Positions 8,374-18,265 of a stretch of DNA of 64,000 bases are shown piece after piece. This stretch comes from Aureimonas frigidaquae. Its GTDB lineage: Bacteria; Pseudomonadota; Alphaproteobacteria; Rhizobiales; Rhizobiaceae. Both the position numbers and the translations under genes were made by a program. The notes beneath the pieces were generated by a model, which worked only from the letters and a program-made list of their open reading frames with translations, ran no database searches and was not told the DNA's origin. The stretch is taken from contig NZ_BBWR01000010.1 in assembly GCF_001463905.1 (NCBI RefSeq), forward strand, positions 121,663 to 185,662, given 5' to 3'. How positions within the stretch are numbered: the stretch's first letter is position 1; every line of letters begins with the position of its first letter.

Positions 8374-10332
8374 ATGTTCAACTCGAAGCCGCACCTGCCC
8401 CGCGGATCGCTTCGCTCCCTCGGCATTCTGCACGATATCTTCGTGGCCGCGCTGTCCATGATGCTCGCCCTCGGCCTGGCGTGGAACTTCCAGGCGCTGA
8501 CCATCTACTGGCAGCTCTGGGCCATCATCGGCGGATTCACCCTCCTGTCGGCCGCCATGTTTCCGCTGTTTTCCCTGAACAGCGGCGCCTGGCGCTACGC
8601 ATCGCTGCTCGACGTCGTGTCCATCGTGAAGGCGGTGACGGCGATCGTGACCCTGTTCCTGCTCGGACATTTCATCCTGTTCCGGGGCATGTTCCTGCCC
8701 CGCTCGGCGCTTGTCATGTGCTGGTTCATCATGATCGTGGGCCTGGGCGGCCCGCGGCTCCTGTACCGCCTGTCCAAGGAACGCGGCTTCAGCGAGAACG
8801 CCGTGCGCCCGCTCCTGCCGGGCAAGGTGGAGCATGTCGTGCTTTACGGCTTCAACGACAATGCCGATCTGTTCATCCGCAACGCCCGCCGGTCGCGCCC
8901 GCTGACCCATATCGTCGCCATACTGGACCCGCAGCCCAAGAACTGGCGCCGCCGCCTGCACGGCGTGCGGGTGGTGGGCGATCTTTCGGCGCTGGCCACG
9001 CTGACGCGCAAGAGCGAACTGGCCGCAAGTCCGGTGTCACAGATCATCGTCACGCAGACCAACCTGCCCCCATCGGACATGTCGCGGGTGGTCGAGGCGG
9101 CGTCGCCGCTGAAGCTCGCCATCAAGCGCCTGCCTGACATATCCCGTGCCGGCGGCGTGGACAGCGAGGCGCCGATCGACGCGCTGCCCGTCTCGCTGGA
9201 AGATCTGCTCGGGCGCCGCGAGGTCGATCTCGACATCCGCGAGGTCGCCCAGCTCATCAATGATCGCTGCATCGCGATCACCGGCGCCGGCGGCTCCATC
9301 GGTTCTGAGCTGACCAAGCAGATCGCCGGCTTCCAGCCGCGCCGGCTGCTGCTGATCGACAATTGCGAGTTCAATCTCTATTCGATCGGCCGCCAGATCG
9401 CGGCCGCCCATCCAGAGATCGCGACCATCGAGCGCATTCTGGACGTGCGCATGGCGGACCGGATCAACGCCGCCTTCCAGGAGTTCCAGCCGGATGTGGT
9501 CTTCCATGCCGCGGCGCTGAAGCACGTGCCCTTGGTGGAGGAAAACCCCGTCGAGGGGATCGAGACGAACCTTCTGGGCACCCGCAACGTGGCGGACGCC
9601 GCTCTGGCATGCCGCGCCACCGCCTTCGTGATGGTGTCCACCGACAAGGCCGTGAACCCGGCCAATGTCATGGGGGCGACCAAGCGGGCGGCAGAGGCCT
9701 ATTGCCAGGCCCTGGACCTGGCCGGCAGCGAAACGCGCTTCATGACCGTGCGCTTCGGCAATGTCCTCGGCTCGGCAGGATCGGTCATTCCGCTGTTCCA
9801 GTCGCAATTGCAGCGCGGCGGACCGCTGACCGTCACCCACCCCAAGATCACCCGCTTCTTCATGACCATCCCGGAAGCCTGCCGGCTGATCCTGCATGCG
9901 GCGGGCCATGGTGTCGCCAACCGCACCGAGCGGGGCCGCATCTTCGTTCTGGACATGGGCGAGCCGGTCCTGATCACCGAACTGGCCGAACGCCTGATCC
10001 AGCTTGCGGGCCTGCGCCCCGGCGTCGACATCGAGATCCGGTATATCGGCCTGCGGCCTGGCGAAAAGCTCTACGAGGAGCTCTTCGGGGAAGGCGAAAC
10101 CGTGGAGACCACGGGCCGCGAGGGGCTTCTGGCCGCCAGCTCCAGCGTCAGCGACACATCTTTCCTGCGGCGCAATTTCGAGGTACTGGAGCGGGCCGTT
10201 CGCGCCAGCGATGCGCCCCGCGCCGTCGAGCTCCTGTCGCATATCGTGCCGGATTACCGCAAGGCCGAGATCCTCGACGAGCCCGTCGCCCGGCCGCGTC
10301 CGCAGGCACCGGTCCTCCCGCCCGCGCAGTAA
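8374..10332 (+). CDS. Membrane nucleoside-diphosphate-sugar epimerase/dehydratase (FlaA1/CapD family)
   Basis: The 652-residue product has about four N-terminal transmembrane segments (residues ~12-125), a CoA-binding-like Rossmann segment (~145-260), and a C-terminal extended SDR domain starting near 295 with the NAD-binding motif ITGAGGSIGSELTKQI. It has STDKAVNP and the MGATKR catalytic stretch, where Met replaces the usual Tyr, as in FlaA1/WbpM-type UDP-GlcNAc 4,6-dehydratases. It probably supplies a deoxy-sugar for surface polysaccharide. It is convergent with the Wzz-like gene 12 bases downstream. Exact substrate unknown. Confidence 0.88.
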   Translation: MFNSKPHLPRGSLRSLGILHDIFVAALSMMLALGLAWNFQALTIYWQLWAIIGGFTLLSAAMFPLFSLNSGAWRYASLLDVVSIVKAVTAIVTLFLLGHFILFRGMFLPRSALVMCWFIMIVGLGGPRLLYRLSKERGFSENAVRPLLPGKVEHVVLYGFNDNADLFIRNARRSRPLTHIVAILDPQPKNWRRRLHGVRVVGDLSALATLTRKSELAASPVSQIIVTQTNLPPSDMSRVVEAASPLKLAIKRLPDISRAGGVDSEAPIDALPVSLEDLLGRREVDLDIREVAQLINDRCIAITGAGGSIGSELTKQIAGFQPRRLLLIDNCEFNLYSIGRQIAAAHPEIATIERILDVRMADRINAAFQEFQPDVVFHAAALKHVPLVEENPVEGIETNLLGTRNVADAALACRATAFVMVSTDKAVNPANVMGATKRAAEAYCQALDLAGSETRFMTVRFGNVLGSAGSVIPLFQSQLQRGGPLTVTHPKITRFFMTIPEACRLILHAAGHGVANRTERGRIFVLDMGEPVLITELAERLIQLAGLRPGVDIEIRYIGLRPGEKLYEELFGEGETVETTGREGLLAASSSVSDTSFLRRNFEVLERAVRASDAPRAVELLSHIVPDYRKAEILDEPVARPRPQAPVLPPAQ

Positions 10333-10344
10333 CGGGCGGCGTCC

Positions 10345-12006
10345 TCAACTCAGGCGTGTCGGCGCGCTGCGCGCATCGTGGCGTTGGCGCAGTTCCTCCG
10401 GCGTCAGGATGCGCGCTCCACCCTGCTCCCCCGCCCCATCGGCCAGTCGCCGCGCGGCCATGTCCCGCAGTTCCTGGCGCAGCCTGTCCCGCCGGCCGAG
10501 CACCGTCTGCGCAGTGTCGGGCTCCGGCCCGTCGGGTGCGAGCGTGGATGCCGCATCACGTGGCCGGGTCGGCAGCGCCGCCTGCGCCTGTCGGACGGCT
10601 TCAGCCAGGTCCTGGACGGACCGGGCCATGTCGTCCACCTGCGCCGCTTCGTCCCTATCCTCCGGCGGCGGCTCCTGCGCCACGGGCGTTTCCGCCGGCA
10701 CCGGCAGCGGCGCTTCGGCCACCGGCTCACCCTGCGGTTCGTCCTCTTGCGCAGATGCTGCCGGTGCGACCGCGGCAGACGGAGAGACCAGCCGCATCGG
10801 GGCCTGACCTGCCCCCAGATCCACCGCATGATAGGGCACGTCGGACAGGATGGTGGGGGTGCTCTGCTGCGGGCGGCGCAGAAGCCGCGCCACGGCCAGC
10901 ACGCACAGCAGCGCGAGGGCGAGGACGATCCCCGCCGCCGCCCCCAGGATCGCCCGTGCGAGTGGACCGGGGCCGACCGGTGCCATGGGCGGCAGGGCCC
11001 TGGATACGATATCGACCGGCGCGCGCCGCGGCCCCGCCGCCAAGGCGGCCAGGGAGGCCTGCGCGCCGGCCAGTTCGGCCTCGAGCGCAGCCACTGCTGG
11101 CGATGGGGCGGCCGGCGCAAGCGCCGGCTCCGCTTGCGGCGGAGAAACCGGGCGCGCCTCGGCCTCTTGGCGCGCCGCGTCGAGACTCGCCTCACTGGCA
11201 GCGATCAGCCGCCGGCCTTCCTGCACAAATGCAGCGCGCGCCGCATCCAGGCGACGGGCGGCTTCGATGCGCCGCGGATGGCGCGGCCCATAGGTCCGGG
11301 ACAAAAGGTTCAGTTCGGCTGCGGCCTCGTCCCGGCGCGCGCCGAGCGTCGCCAGAGCGGGCGGCAGCGCCGACAGGTCGGCCTTGTCACTGCCGACTGC
11401 TTGCGCGAGCGCGTCGCGCTCTGCTGTCAGCGCCGCGATGCGGGGATCGGGTTGCGATGGCTTTGCCGTCTGGCGGGATGGCGCGGCGGGCCGCGCAGGC
11501 GCTTGCCCTTCATCGCCCAGGGCAGCCAACCGGTCTTCATAGGCTGCGATGCGGCGCTGTGCGGCGGCAAGGGCCGCATCCTGCCGCGCGGCCAGATAGG
11601 CCGCCTCGCCCTGCGCGAAGGTCTCAGCGACCGCATTGGCCCCGCGCGCGGCCGCCTCGGTCGTGGTGGAGCGCACCTGCAGGGATGCCGTCAACTCGCC
11701 GGATGGGCTGACAAGGCTGACATCCTGCGCAGCCACGCCCGTAGCACGGAGGGCCGCCTCGCCGGTTGCCCGGGCAAGGCGTGCGCGCAAGGCGGCCAGA
11801 TCGTCGATCCCCGCATCCGCATAGGACCCCGCATCCAGGACAAGCCGTGCCTCCGCCTGGTAGTGCGGCGGCGCGATCCTGTGCCAGCCGAGGCCGGCCG
11901 TAAGGCCCGCGGCTCCGCAGGCCAGCACGAGGAAACAGGCGGCGATGCCCCGGTTCGCGGGCCGGTCGCTTCTCTCCCGGGCCATTGGGCGTTGATCGCT
12001 TGGCAT
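10345..12006 (-). CDS. Wzz/GumC-like polysaccharide chain-length/export protein
   Basis: 553 residues, very rich in Ala, Arg and Pro. A first membrane helix (about 22-40) precedes a periplasmic Wzz-like domain and a long coiled-coil region (~130-330) with the LSRTYGPRHPRRIEAARRL segment typical of GumC/ExoP proteins; a second membrane helix lies near 340-365. Unlike ExoP it has no C-terminal tyrosine-kinase domain, but a ~185-residue Pro/Glu/Ala-rich cytoplasmic tail with a short helical end. It probably controls exopolysaccharide chain length or export. It points toward the CapD-type gene; no polymerase or kinase is nearby. Confidence 0.7.
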   Translation of the reverse strand: MPSDQRPMARERSDRPANRGIAACFLVLACGAAGLTAGLGWHRIAPPHYQAEARLVLDAGSYADAGIDDLAALRARLARATGEAALRATGVAAQDVSLVSPSGELTASLQVRSTTTEAAARGANAVAETFAQGEAAYLAARQDAALAAAQRRIAAYEDRLAALGDEGQAPARPAAPSRQTAKPSQPDPRIAALTAERDALAQAVGSDKADLSALPPALATLGARRDEAAAELNLLSRTYGPRHPRRIEAARRLDAARAAFVQEGRRLIAASEASLDAARQEAEARPVSPPQAEPALAPAAPSPAVAALEAELAGAQASLAALAAGPRRAPVDIVSRALPPMAPVGPGPLARAILGAAAGIVLALALLCVLAVARLLRRPQQSTPTILSDVPYHAVDLGAGQAPMRLVSPSAAVAPAASAQEDEPQGEPVAEAPLPVPAETPVAQEPPPEDRDEAAQVDDMARSVQDLAEAVRQAQAALPTRPRDAASTLAPDGPEPDTAQTVLGRRDRLRQELRDMAARRLADGAGEQGGARILTPEELRQRHDARSAPTRLS

Positions 12007-12198
12007 GATCCATCCGCATCGGGCGCATTATGGGAAGGCGCCAGTCTCGCCGAACATGGCAAACAAACTCTTAAACCTGCGGTTGCCAACTGTCACGCCG
12101 GAGCCGGTGGTCATGACAGGTGGGGGAATACCAACGCGGCGCCAAATGCCCTAGATGAAAGGCCCGACGGATTCTTGAGCGTCGCCGAAAGCGAGACC

Positions 12199-12654
12199 AT
12201 GAGCGAATTACACCTGATGGCCCTGGACGAGGCCGACCTTCAGATCATCTCGGCTTGCTGCCAGGATGCGGTGATGAAGCGGGGTGACGTCCGCTTCGAG
12301 GAGGCAGCGGGACGTTTCATCCTGGTCATGAACCGCTATGCCTGGGAGGCGGCCGCCAAGCGGCGCGGCCTGTCGCTCCTGCGCAGGCCCGTCAAGGAAC
12401 GTCGCCGTTCGGTGCTGCATTTCGACCGCGTGACGAAGGTGCGCCAGCAGAACGTCTCCATGGACATGGCCGACGAGGTCCTGTCCCTGCTCGCGATCCG
12501 CTTCCACGTCGATGAGGCGCCCTCCGGCGTGGTCGAACTTGTCTTTGCCGGCAACGCTACGATAAGGCTTCACGTCGAGTGTATCGAGGCGCAACTGGCG
12601 GATCTCGGCGCGGCGTGGAGCACGGAACTGCAACCGGACCACGAGCGCGGCTGA
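12199..12654 (+). CDS. DUF2948 family protein
   Basis: A 151-residue protein beginning MSELHLMALDEADLQIISAC, with FDRVTKVRQQNV and the VELVFAGNATIRLHVECIEA end that I recognise as DUF2948. The family is confined largely to alphaproteobacteria and typically lies immediately upstream of hisD, as here (43-base gap). No biochemical role is known to me. ATG at 12199 with an AGCGAGA ribosome-binding site is used; the longer open frame upstream is antisense to the Wzz-like gene and is not coding. Confidence 0.85.
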   Translation: MSELHLMALDEADLQIISACCQDAVMKRGDVRFEEAAGRFILVMNRYAWEAAAKRRGLSLLRRPVKERRRSVLHFDRVTKVRQQNVSMDMADEVLSLLAIRFHVDEAPSGVVELVFAGNATIRLHVECIEAQLADLGAAWSTELQPDHERG

Positions 12655-12697
12655 CGGAAGCTTGCAACGGCGCGCCACGGCAAGGAGTTGAAGGAAC

Positions 12698-13996
12698 GTG
12701 CCGATACGGCTTAGCACCGCCGATCCCGATTTCGAGGATCGGTTCGAGACACTGCTCGGCACCAAGCGGGAAGTCTCGCCCGATGTCGACGATGCGGTCC
12801 GTTCCATCATCGCACGCATCCGCTCCGAGGGCGATGACGCGCTGATCGACCTGACGCGGCGCTTCGACATGCTGGAGCTGACGCCAGAGACCCTGCGCAT
12901 CGATCCGGCCGAGATATCCGCCGCCTTCGCGGCGACGCCGCCGCGCACGCTGGACGCTTTGAAGCTGGCGCATGACCGGATCCGCGCGCATCACGCGCGC
13001 CAGCGCCCCGCCGACGATCTCTACACCGATGCGCTCGGCGCGACGCTCGGCAGCCGCTGGACGCCCCTGCGCTCGGTCGGCCTGTATGTTCCGGGCGGCG
13101 CGGCCAGCTACCCGTCCTCGGTGCTGATGAACGCCGTGCCCGCCGTCGTGGCGGGCGTCCAGCGGATTGCCATGGTGGTGCCGGCCCGGGCGGGCGAGTT
13201 GAACCCGCTGGTCCTGGCCGCGGCGCATCTGGCCGGTGTGAGCGAGATCTACCGTGTCGGCGGCGCGCAGGCGATCGCCGCGCTGGCTTACGGCACGAAG
13301 ACCATCCGGCCGGTCGCCAAGATCGTCGGCCCGGGCAATGCCTTCGTCGCCGCAGCCAAGCGGCAGGTTTTCGGGACGGTGGGGATCGACATGATCGCCG
13401 GCCCGTCGGAAGTGCTGATCATCGCCGATGGCGACAACAACCCCGACTGGATCGCCGCCGACCTTCTGGCGCAGGCCGAACATGACGCCGCCGCACAGTC
13501 GATCCTCATCACCGACGATGCCGCCTTTGCGCAGTCCGTGCAGGAATGTGTCGAGCGCCAGCTCCGCCGCCTCCCGCGGGAAGCCACCGCCCGCGCGAGC
13601 TGGGAGGATTACGGCGCCGTTATCCTGGTCCGCTCCCTGGAAGCGGAGGCGCCCGAACTCGCCAACCGGATCGCGGCCGAACATCTGGAAATTGCGCTGG
13701 ACGAGCCCGAGCGCCTGCTCGCCGGGATCAACGATTGCGGCGCGGCCTTCCTGGGCCGCCACACACCGGAAGCCATCGGCGATTACGTGGCCGGGACGAA
13801 CCATGTCCTGCCCACAGCGCGCTCGGCCCGTTTCTCCTCCGGCCTGTCGGTTCTGGACTTCGTCAAGCGCACATCAATCCTCAAGCTCGATCCGCAGAGC
13901 CTCTCCGCGCTGGCGCCGGCCGCCGTGGAACTGGCCAATGTCGAGGGGCTCGATGCCCATGCACGGTCCGTTTCCATCCGCCTGAACATGGATTGA
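12698..13996 (+). CDS. hisD: Histidinol dehydrogenase
   Basis: HisD performs the last two oxidations of histidine biosynthesis (L-histidinol to L-histidine, NAD+ dependent, Zn). The 432-residue product carries the NAD/Zn-site signatures [39 protein letters not shown] and AGTNHVLPT in order. Start is GTG at 12698, with AAGGAG upstream. It sits between DUF2948 and UPF0262 genes, a rhizobial arrangement, and is probably co-transcribed with them. Confidence 0.96.
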   Translation: MPIRLSTADPDFEDRFETLLGTKREVSPDVDDAVRSIIARIRSEGDDALIDLTRRFDMLELTPETLRIDPAEISAAFAATPPRTLDALKLAHDRIRAHHARQRPADDLYTDALGATLGSRWTPLRSVGLYVPGGAASYPSSVLMNAVPAVVAGVQRIAMVVPARAGELNPLVLAAAHLAGVSEIYRVGGAQAIAALAYGTKTIRPVAKIVGPGNAFVAAAKRQVFGTVGIDMIAGPSEVLIIADGDNNPDWIAADLLAQAEHDAAAQSILITDDAAFAQSVQECVERQLRRLPREATARASWEDYGAVILVRSLEAEAPELANRIAAEHLEIALDEPERLLAGINDCGAAFLGRHTPEAIGDYVAGTNHVLPTARSARFSSGLSVLDFVKRTSILKLDPQSLSALAPAAVELANVEGLDAHARSVSIRLNMD

Positions 13997-14003
13997 GCGG
14001 CAC

Positions 14004-14483
14004 ATGGCGGGGGAGCGGCACGGACGCTTGGTGGACATCGAGCTCGACGAGTCGATCGGTCGCGCCACGCCCGATGTCGAGCATGAGCGCGCCGTCGCCA
14101 TTTTCGACCTGATCGAAAACAACGTCTTCGAACCTGCCGGCATGGAACCGGGCGGGCTCTACCGGCTGCGCCTGGCGCTCGTCGAAAAGCGCCTCGTCTT
14201 CGACATTCGAGATGCGGAGCGGCGCAAGCTCGCGACGCACATCCTGTCGCTGACGCCTTTCAAGCGCATCATCCGCGACTATTTCCTCATCTGCGATAGT
14301 TACTACGAGGCGATCCGCTCGGCGACGCCATCACAGATCGAGGCGATCGACATGGGCCGGCGGGGTGTCCACAATGATGGTTCGGACCTTCTCTGCGAAA
14401 GGCTGAAGGGCAAGATCACCCTCGACCGGGATACCGCCCGTCGCCTCTTCACCCTGATCTGCGTCCTGCATTGGCGGAGCTGA
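14004..14483 (+). CDS. UPF0262 family protein
   Basis: 159 residues, close to the usual UPF0262 size. Recognisable stretches are [20 protein letters not shown] at the N terminus, the central [22 protein letters not shown], and the C-terminal [11 protein letters not shown] with the [12 protein letters not shown] end. The family is alphaproteobacterial and follows hisD in rhizobia, as here (seven-base gap). Function unknown; soluble, with no signal peptide or membrane segment. Confidence 0.9.
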   Translation: MAGERHGRLVDIELDESIGRATPDVEHERAVAIFDLIENNVFEPAGMEPGGLYRLRLALVEKRLVFDIRDAERRKLATHILSLTPFKRIIRDYFLICDSYYEAIRSATPSQIEAIDMGRRGVHNDGSDLLCERLKGKITLDRDTARRLFTLICVLHWRS

Positions 14484-14486
14484 GCG

Positions 14487-14942
14487 GTGAACCGTCGCAC
14501 GCTCCCCGGCTCCATCCTCTTCGTCTGCGGCATGAACGCCATCCGCTCCCCGATGGCGGAGGCTCTGGCCCGCAGCATCCTCCCTCCATCGGTCTATATC
14601 GCTTCGGCCGGTGTCAAGGACGGCCAGGCCGACCCCTTCGTGGATGTCATCCTGCGTGAGGAAGGGTTGCCGCCCGTGAACCAGCCGCCCCGCCGCATGG
14701 ACGAGTTGGAGGACGACTTCTTCGACCTGATCGTCACCATGTCGCCGGAAGCGCATCACTATGTGCTGGACGAGACGGCCGGCAGCGCGGCAACCGTGGA
14801 GTTCTGGCCAACGCCCGACCCCTCCGTGACGACCGGAAGCCGCGACCAGATCCTGGAGGCCTATCGCGATGCCTTCCAGCGGATCGAGAGCCGGATCCGC
14901 GCCCTGACGCAGGACGTGCCCGAAGGCCGCGCCCCCGCCTGA
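14487..14942 (+). CDS. Low-molecular-weight protein-tyrosine-phosphatase-like protein
   Basis: 151 residues. The N-terminal P-loop ILFVCGMNAIRSPMAEAL fits the CX5R(S/T) active site of LMW-PTP/ArsC-type phosphatases, with the general-acid region EFWPTPDP near residue 110 (WxxxDP). It is often annotated as low-molecular-weight phosphatase or arsenate reductase; arsenate reduction would need further cysteines, none of which are visible. GTG start at 14487, four bases after the UPF0262 stop. In relatives infA usually follows; here a convergent engB block follows instead. Confidence 0.85.
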   Translation: MNRRTLPGSILFVCGMNAIRSPMAEALARSILPPSVYIASAGVKDGQADPFVDVILREEGLPPVNQPPRRMDELEDDFFDLIVTMSPEAHHYVLDETAGSAATVEFWPTPDPSVTTGSRDQILEAYRDAFQRIESRIRALTQDVPEGRAPA

Positions 14943-14977
14943 AACGCACAAGCTCACGCAGAACGCGGCGCCGAGCC

Positions 14978-15622
14978 TCAGGCAGGCTCCACGAAGGAGC
15001 GGATGGCATCCTGAACGTCGGACATGCCGGCGCCTTTTTCGGACGAGGTCGCCAGAACCACGGGGTGCGCGGCCGGGCGCTTGCGGATGGCCTCCTGGGT
15101 CGCGTCCATGAGCTTGGGCAAGGCCAGCGCGGAAATCTTGTCCGCCTTGGTCAGGACCAGCTGGTAGGAGACGGCGGCCTTGTCCAGGAGGGCAAGGACA
15201 TCCGTATCGTTCTTCTTGATGCCGTGGCGCGAGTCGATCAGCACGAAGACGCGCTTCAACGTGGCGCGGCCGCGCAGATAGTCGAAGACGAGCCGCGTCC
15301 AGGCATCGACCTGCTCCTTCGGCGCCTTGGCATAGCCGTAGCCCGGCATGTCGACCAGCGCGATGGGCGGCAGATCCGCGCCCTCGCCGCTATAGCCATC
15401 GGGAACGAAGTAGTTCAATTCCTGCGTTCGCCCGGGCGTGTTCGACGTCCGGGCAAGGCCCTTCTGGCTCAAGAGTGCATTGATGAGCGAGGACTTGCCG
15501 ACATTGGAGCGGCCGGCAAAGGCGACTTCGGGCGGCCCTTCCGGCGGCAGGAACTTCATCGACGGCACACCGCGGATGAAGACCCAGGGCCGGACGAAGA
15601 GAAGATCCCTGTCCTCGGGCAC
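14978..15622 (-). CDS. engB: Ribosome biogenesis GTP-binding protein EngB (YsxC/YihA)
   Basis: EngB is an essential GTPase in large ribosomal subunit assembly. Motifs: G1 GRSNVGKSS (near residue 40), the [13 protein letters not shown] switch, G3 DMPGYGYA and G4 LTKADK. With the GTG start at 15622 (AAGGAGG ten bases upstream) the product is 214 residues, the family norm. It begins five bases after the yidC stop codon on the same strand. In rhizobia argB commonly follows; here the next gene is convergent and unrelated. Confidence 0.95.
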   Translation of the reverse strand: MPEDRDLLFVRPWVFIRGVPSMKFLPPEGPPEVAFAGRSNVGKSSLINALLSQKGLARTSNTPGRTQELNYFVPDGYSGEGADLPPIALVDMPGYGYAKAPKEQVDAWTRLVFDYLRGRATLKRVFVLIDSRHGIKKNDTDVLALLDKAAVSYQLVLTKADKISALALPKLMDATQEAIRKRPAAHPVVLATSSEKGAGMSDVQDAIRSFVEPA

Positions 15623-15627
15623 CGACC

Positions 15628-17448
15628 TCAGGCCTCCTTGCCGGATCGTCGGAACACGGACCGGATATTGTCCCACAGCTCGATCTTGGCGCCGTTGCGC
15701 TTCATGATGACGGATTGCTGGATGATCGACAGGAAGTTGTTCCAGGTCCAGTAGATCACCAGCCCGGCCGGGAAGGCGGCGAGCATGAAGGTGAAGAGGA
15801 TCGGCATCCAGGTGAAGATCATCTGCTGCGTCGGATCGGGCGGCGTGGGGTTGAGCTTCATCTGCACGAACATCGTGATGCCCATGAGAATTGGCCACAC
15901 GCCGACCATCAGGAAGTGCGGCAGCGTCACCGGCACCAGTCCGAACAGGTTGAAGAGGCTGGTCGGGTCCGGCGCGGCCAGATCCTGGATCCAGCCGAAG
16001 AAGGGCGCATGGCGCATCTCGATCGTAACGTAGAGCACCTTGTAGAGCGCGAAGAAGACGGGGATCTGAACCAGGACGGGCCAGCAGCCGGCCGCCGGGT
16101 TGATCTTCTCCTCCTTGTAGATGCGCATCATCTCCTGCTGCTGCTTCATCCGGTCGTCGGCGAACTTCTCGCGCAGCTCCGCCAGCCGCGGCTGCACGTT
16201 CTTCATCTTCGCCATCGACTTGTAGCTTTTGTTGGCGAGCGGGAAGAAGAACAGCTTCAGAAGGACGGTGACGACCAGGATGGCGACGCCGAAATTGCCG
16301 GTGAAGTGATAGATCCAGTCGATGACGTAGAAGAGCGGGCGCGTCAGGAAGCGGAACCAGCCCCAGTCGATCAGGCGGCTGAACTCGGGAATGCTGAGGC
16401 TGTCCTGGTAGCCGTCCACGAGGCTGACGATCTTGGGCCCGGCGAAGGCGCGCGTCAGGAGCTCACGCGTTTCGCCCGGCTGTACCGTCAAGGCTTCGCT
16501 CAGATACTCGGTCTGGTAGCGGCTGCCATTGTCGGACGAAAAGCGGAAACCGGGCTGGAACGGGACGTTCGTATCGGGAACGAGGGCCGTCGCCCAATAC
16601 TTGTCGGTGATGCCGAGCCAGCCGGTGGTGGTCTGCGCCGGGGTGACGCGCCCCTCTTCCTCGATCTTGGCGTAGGTGACCTCGTTCAGGCCGCTGTCGC
16701 CGAGATAGCCGATCAGCCCCTCGAAGACGACCCAGGCCGAGGCGACCTGCGGCTTGGAATGGCGCACGACGCGGCCATAGGGCTGCAGCGATACGGCGCC
16801 TTCGCCCGTATTGGCGATGCTGTCGGTGATGGTGAACATCGCGTTCGGATCAACCGCGATTTCCCGCGTGAAGGCGATGCCCTGGGCGTTGGTATAGGTC
16901 AGCGTGACGGGGGTGCCGGGCGTCAGCGTCTGGCCTTCGGCGGTCTGCCAAGGCGTGTTGGGGCCCGGCAGTTCGCCGATATTCTGGCCGACATAGCCGA
17001 ATTCGGCGAAGTAGCCGTCCTGCCCTGCCGATTCGGGCGACAGGAGCACGATGGTCGGCGAAGAGTCGTCGACCGTCTCGTGGTACTGCTTCAGCCGGAC
17101 GTCATCCAGCCGCGCACCGACGAGGTTGATCGAACCCGACAGGGACGGCGTATCCAGCGGCAGGCGCGGCGAAGCGGCCAGCGCGGCTTCGCGCGTCAGC
17201 GTATCCACCTGCGCGGCAGGTTGGGGAATGCTTTCGCGCCCGGCAGGTGCCAGGGCCTGCTCCTGCGGCGTCCCGGCCGGCACCGTCTCGGACTGGAGCG
17301 AGCCCTGCGCGCCGGTCGCCGGGTCGCCCGGCGTGGTCGCGGCCTGCTCGGAATCGGCCATGCGAGGGTTGATGACAAGGAACTGCCAACCCACGAGAAC
17401 CGCGATGGACAGCACCATCGCCAGGAGGAAATTGCGGTTTTTTTCCAT
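15628..17448 (-). CDS. yidC: Membrane protein insertase YidC
   Basis: YidC inserts and folds inner-membrane proteins alone or with Sec. The 606-residue product starts [20 protein letters not shown] (N-terminal membrane anchor), then has a Pro/Ala/Glu-rich linker, the large periplasmic P1 beta-domain (~90-355), and five C-terminal transmembrane helices including [19 protein letters not shown] and the [22 protein letters not shown] end. ATG at 17448 overlaps the rnpA stop by one base (TGATG). Part of rpmH-rnpA-yidC-engB. Confidence 0.97.
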   Translation of the reverse strand: MEKNRNFLLAMVLSIAVLVGWQFLVINPRMADSEQAATTPGDPATGAQGSLQSETVPAGTPQEQALAPAGRESIPQPAAQVDTLTREAALAASPRLPLDTPSLSGSINLVGARLDDVRLKQYHETVDDSSPTIVLLSPESAGQDGYFAEFGYVGQNIGELPGPNTPWQTAEGQTLTPGTPVTLTYTNAQGIAFTREIAVDPNAMFTITDSIANTGEGAVSLQPYGRVVRHSKPQVASAWVVFEGLIGYLGDSGLNEVTYAKIEEEGRVTPAQTTTGWLGITDKYWATALVPDTNVPFQPGFRFSSDNGSRYQTEYLSEALTVQPGETRELLTRAFAGPKIVSLVDGYQDSLSIPEFSRLIDWGWFRFLTRPLFYVIDWIYHFTGNFGVAILVVTVLLKLFFFPLANKSYKSMAKMKNVQPRLAELREKFADDRMKQQQEMMRIYKEEKINPAAGCWPVLVQIPVFFALYKVLYVTIEMRHAPFFGWIQDLAAPDPTSLFNLFGLVPVTLPHFLMVGVWPILMGITMFVQMKLNPTPPDPTQQMIFTWMPILFTFMLAAFPAGLVIYWTWNNFLSIIQQSVIMKRNGAKIELWDNIRSVFRRSGKEA

Positions 17449-17834
17449 CACTCACATTCCCGGTGGTCGGCGCCCGCCTGGCGCTGGCCGGCGCGGTCGC
17501 CGCCGGCTCCGCCCCTTGCCACTTTTTGAAACCGTGCGGACAATTCCGCCCCGATGCGCTCGAAGGGGGCGACAAGCAGGTCCCGCCGCGCGACGATCAC
17601 ATAGTCGAAGCCCGCGACCATGTCAGCCCCGGACCGCACACGGATCGCTTCACGAAGGCGTCGGCGGATACGGTTCCGCTCGACGGCGTTGCCGACCTTG
17701 CGCGTCACCGTCAGCCCGTAACGCGCCGGCCGTCCGTCGCGTCGATCCAGAACCTCGACAAAGAACAAAGGGCCGTTCAGACGACGGCCCTTGCGCGCGG
17801 CGAGGAATTCGGCCCGCTTCTTCAGTCGTTCCAC
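17448..17834 (-). CDS. rnpA: Ribonuclease P protein component
   Basis: RnpA is the protein cofactor of RNase P, which removes tRNA 5' leaders. The signature RNRIRRRLREAIR is present near residue 55, and LKKRAEFLAARKGRR gives the N-terminal family start. GTG at 17834 (128 residues) is chosen since longer versions would overlap rpmH; the ribosome-binding site there is weak. It lies 40 bases after rpmH and overlaps yidC by one base. Confidence 0.92.
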   Translation of the reverse strand: MERLKKRAEFLAARKGRRLNGPLFFVEVLDRRDGRPARYGLTVTRKVGNAVERNRIRRRLREAIRVRSGADMVAGFDYVIVARRDLLVAPFERIGAELSARFQKVARGGAGGDRAGQRQAGADHRECE

Positions 17835-17874
17835 AGCCGGAACGGCGCCTGGCGTGCGTGCCGGACCGGCCCGA

Positions 17875-18009
17875 TCAGGCGGACAGGCGCTTGCGGCCAC
17901 GGGCGCGACGGGCCGCGATGACGCGGCGGCCGCCCGAGGTTGCCATGCGGGCACGGAAACCGTGACGACGCTTGCGGACGAGTTTGCTCGGCTGATAAGT
18001 GCGCTTCAT
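17875..18009 (-). CDS. rpmH: 50S ribosomal protein L34
   Basis: A 44-residue basic protein starting [20 protein letters not shown] and ending RGRKRLSA, the unmistakable L34 sequence. It is the first gene of rpmH-rnpA-yidC-engB on the minus strand. A strong promoter is visible about 120 bases upstream. Confidence 0.98.
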   Translation of the reverse strand: MKRTYQPSKLVRKRRHGFRARMATSGGRRVIAARRARGRKRLSA

Positions 18010-18133
18010 GTTGACATTCCGCGATCGCGTCGCGGACCCCTAGTTCGGCAGGTCTTCAATAGAACTTCGGCGGACGGGGCGTCGGACATGCGAAAGCAAT
18101 CTGACGCGGGCAGCCACCCGCTCTGGTGTGGCG

Positions 18134-18163
18134 CTTATAGAAAAAGTCATAGGCACAAGTCAA
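18134..18163 (-). promoter_or_regulatory. Sigma-70-type promoter of rpmH operon
   Basis: On the minus strand TTGACT (18163-18158) and TATAAG (18139-18134) are separated by 18 bases, a near-consensus housekeeping promoter. Transcription would start near 18127 and give a leader of about 118 bases before the rpmH ATG. It fits the strong expression expected for L34. Inferred from sequence alone. Confidence 0.65.
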
Positions 18164-18265
18164 TTGCGCCTTCCAGTCTCTGTCGTAAAGCCTATGAACT
18201 GTGAGGGCGCCGAAGGCCGGACCGAAGTCCCTTCTGCGGCCAGGGCGGACGAAAAAGGGCATTGC

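Noticed and set aside
9363..11711. 782-codon plus-strand frame across the CapD-like gene end and the Wzz-like gene
   Set aside because: Composition is Arg/Pro/Ala noise and it overlaps two better-supported genes in other frames.
15715..17529. 604-codon plus-strand frame opposite yidC
   Set aside because: Antisense shadow of a conserved gene; product is charged low-complexity sequence with no motif.
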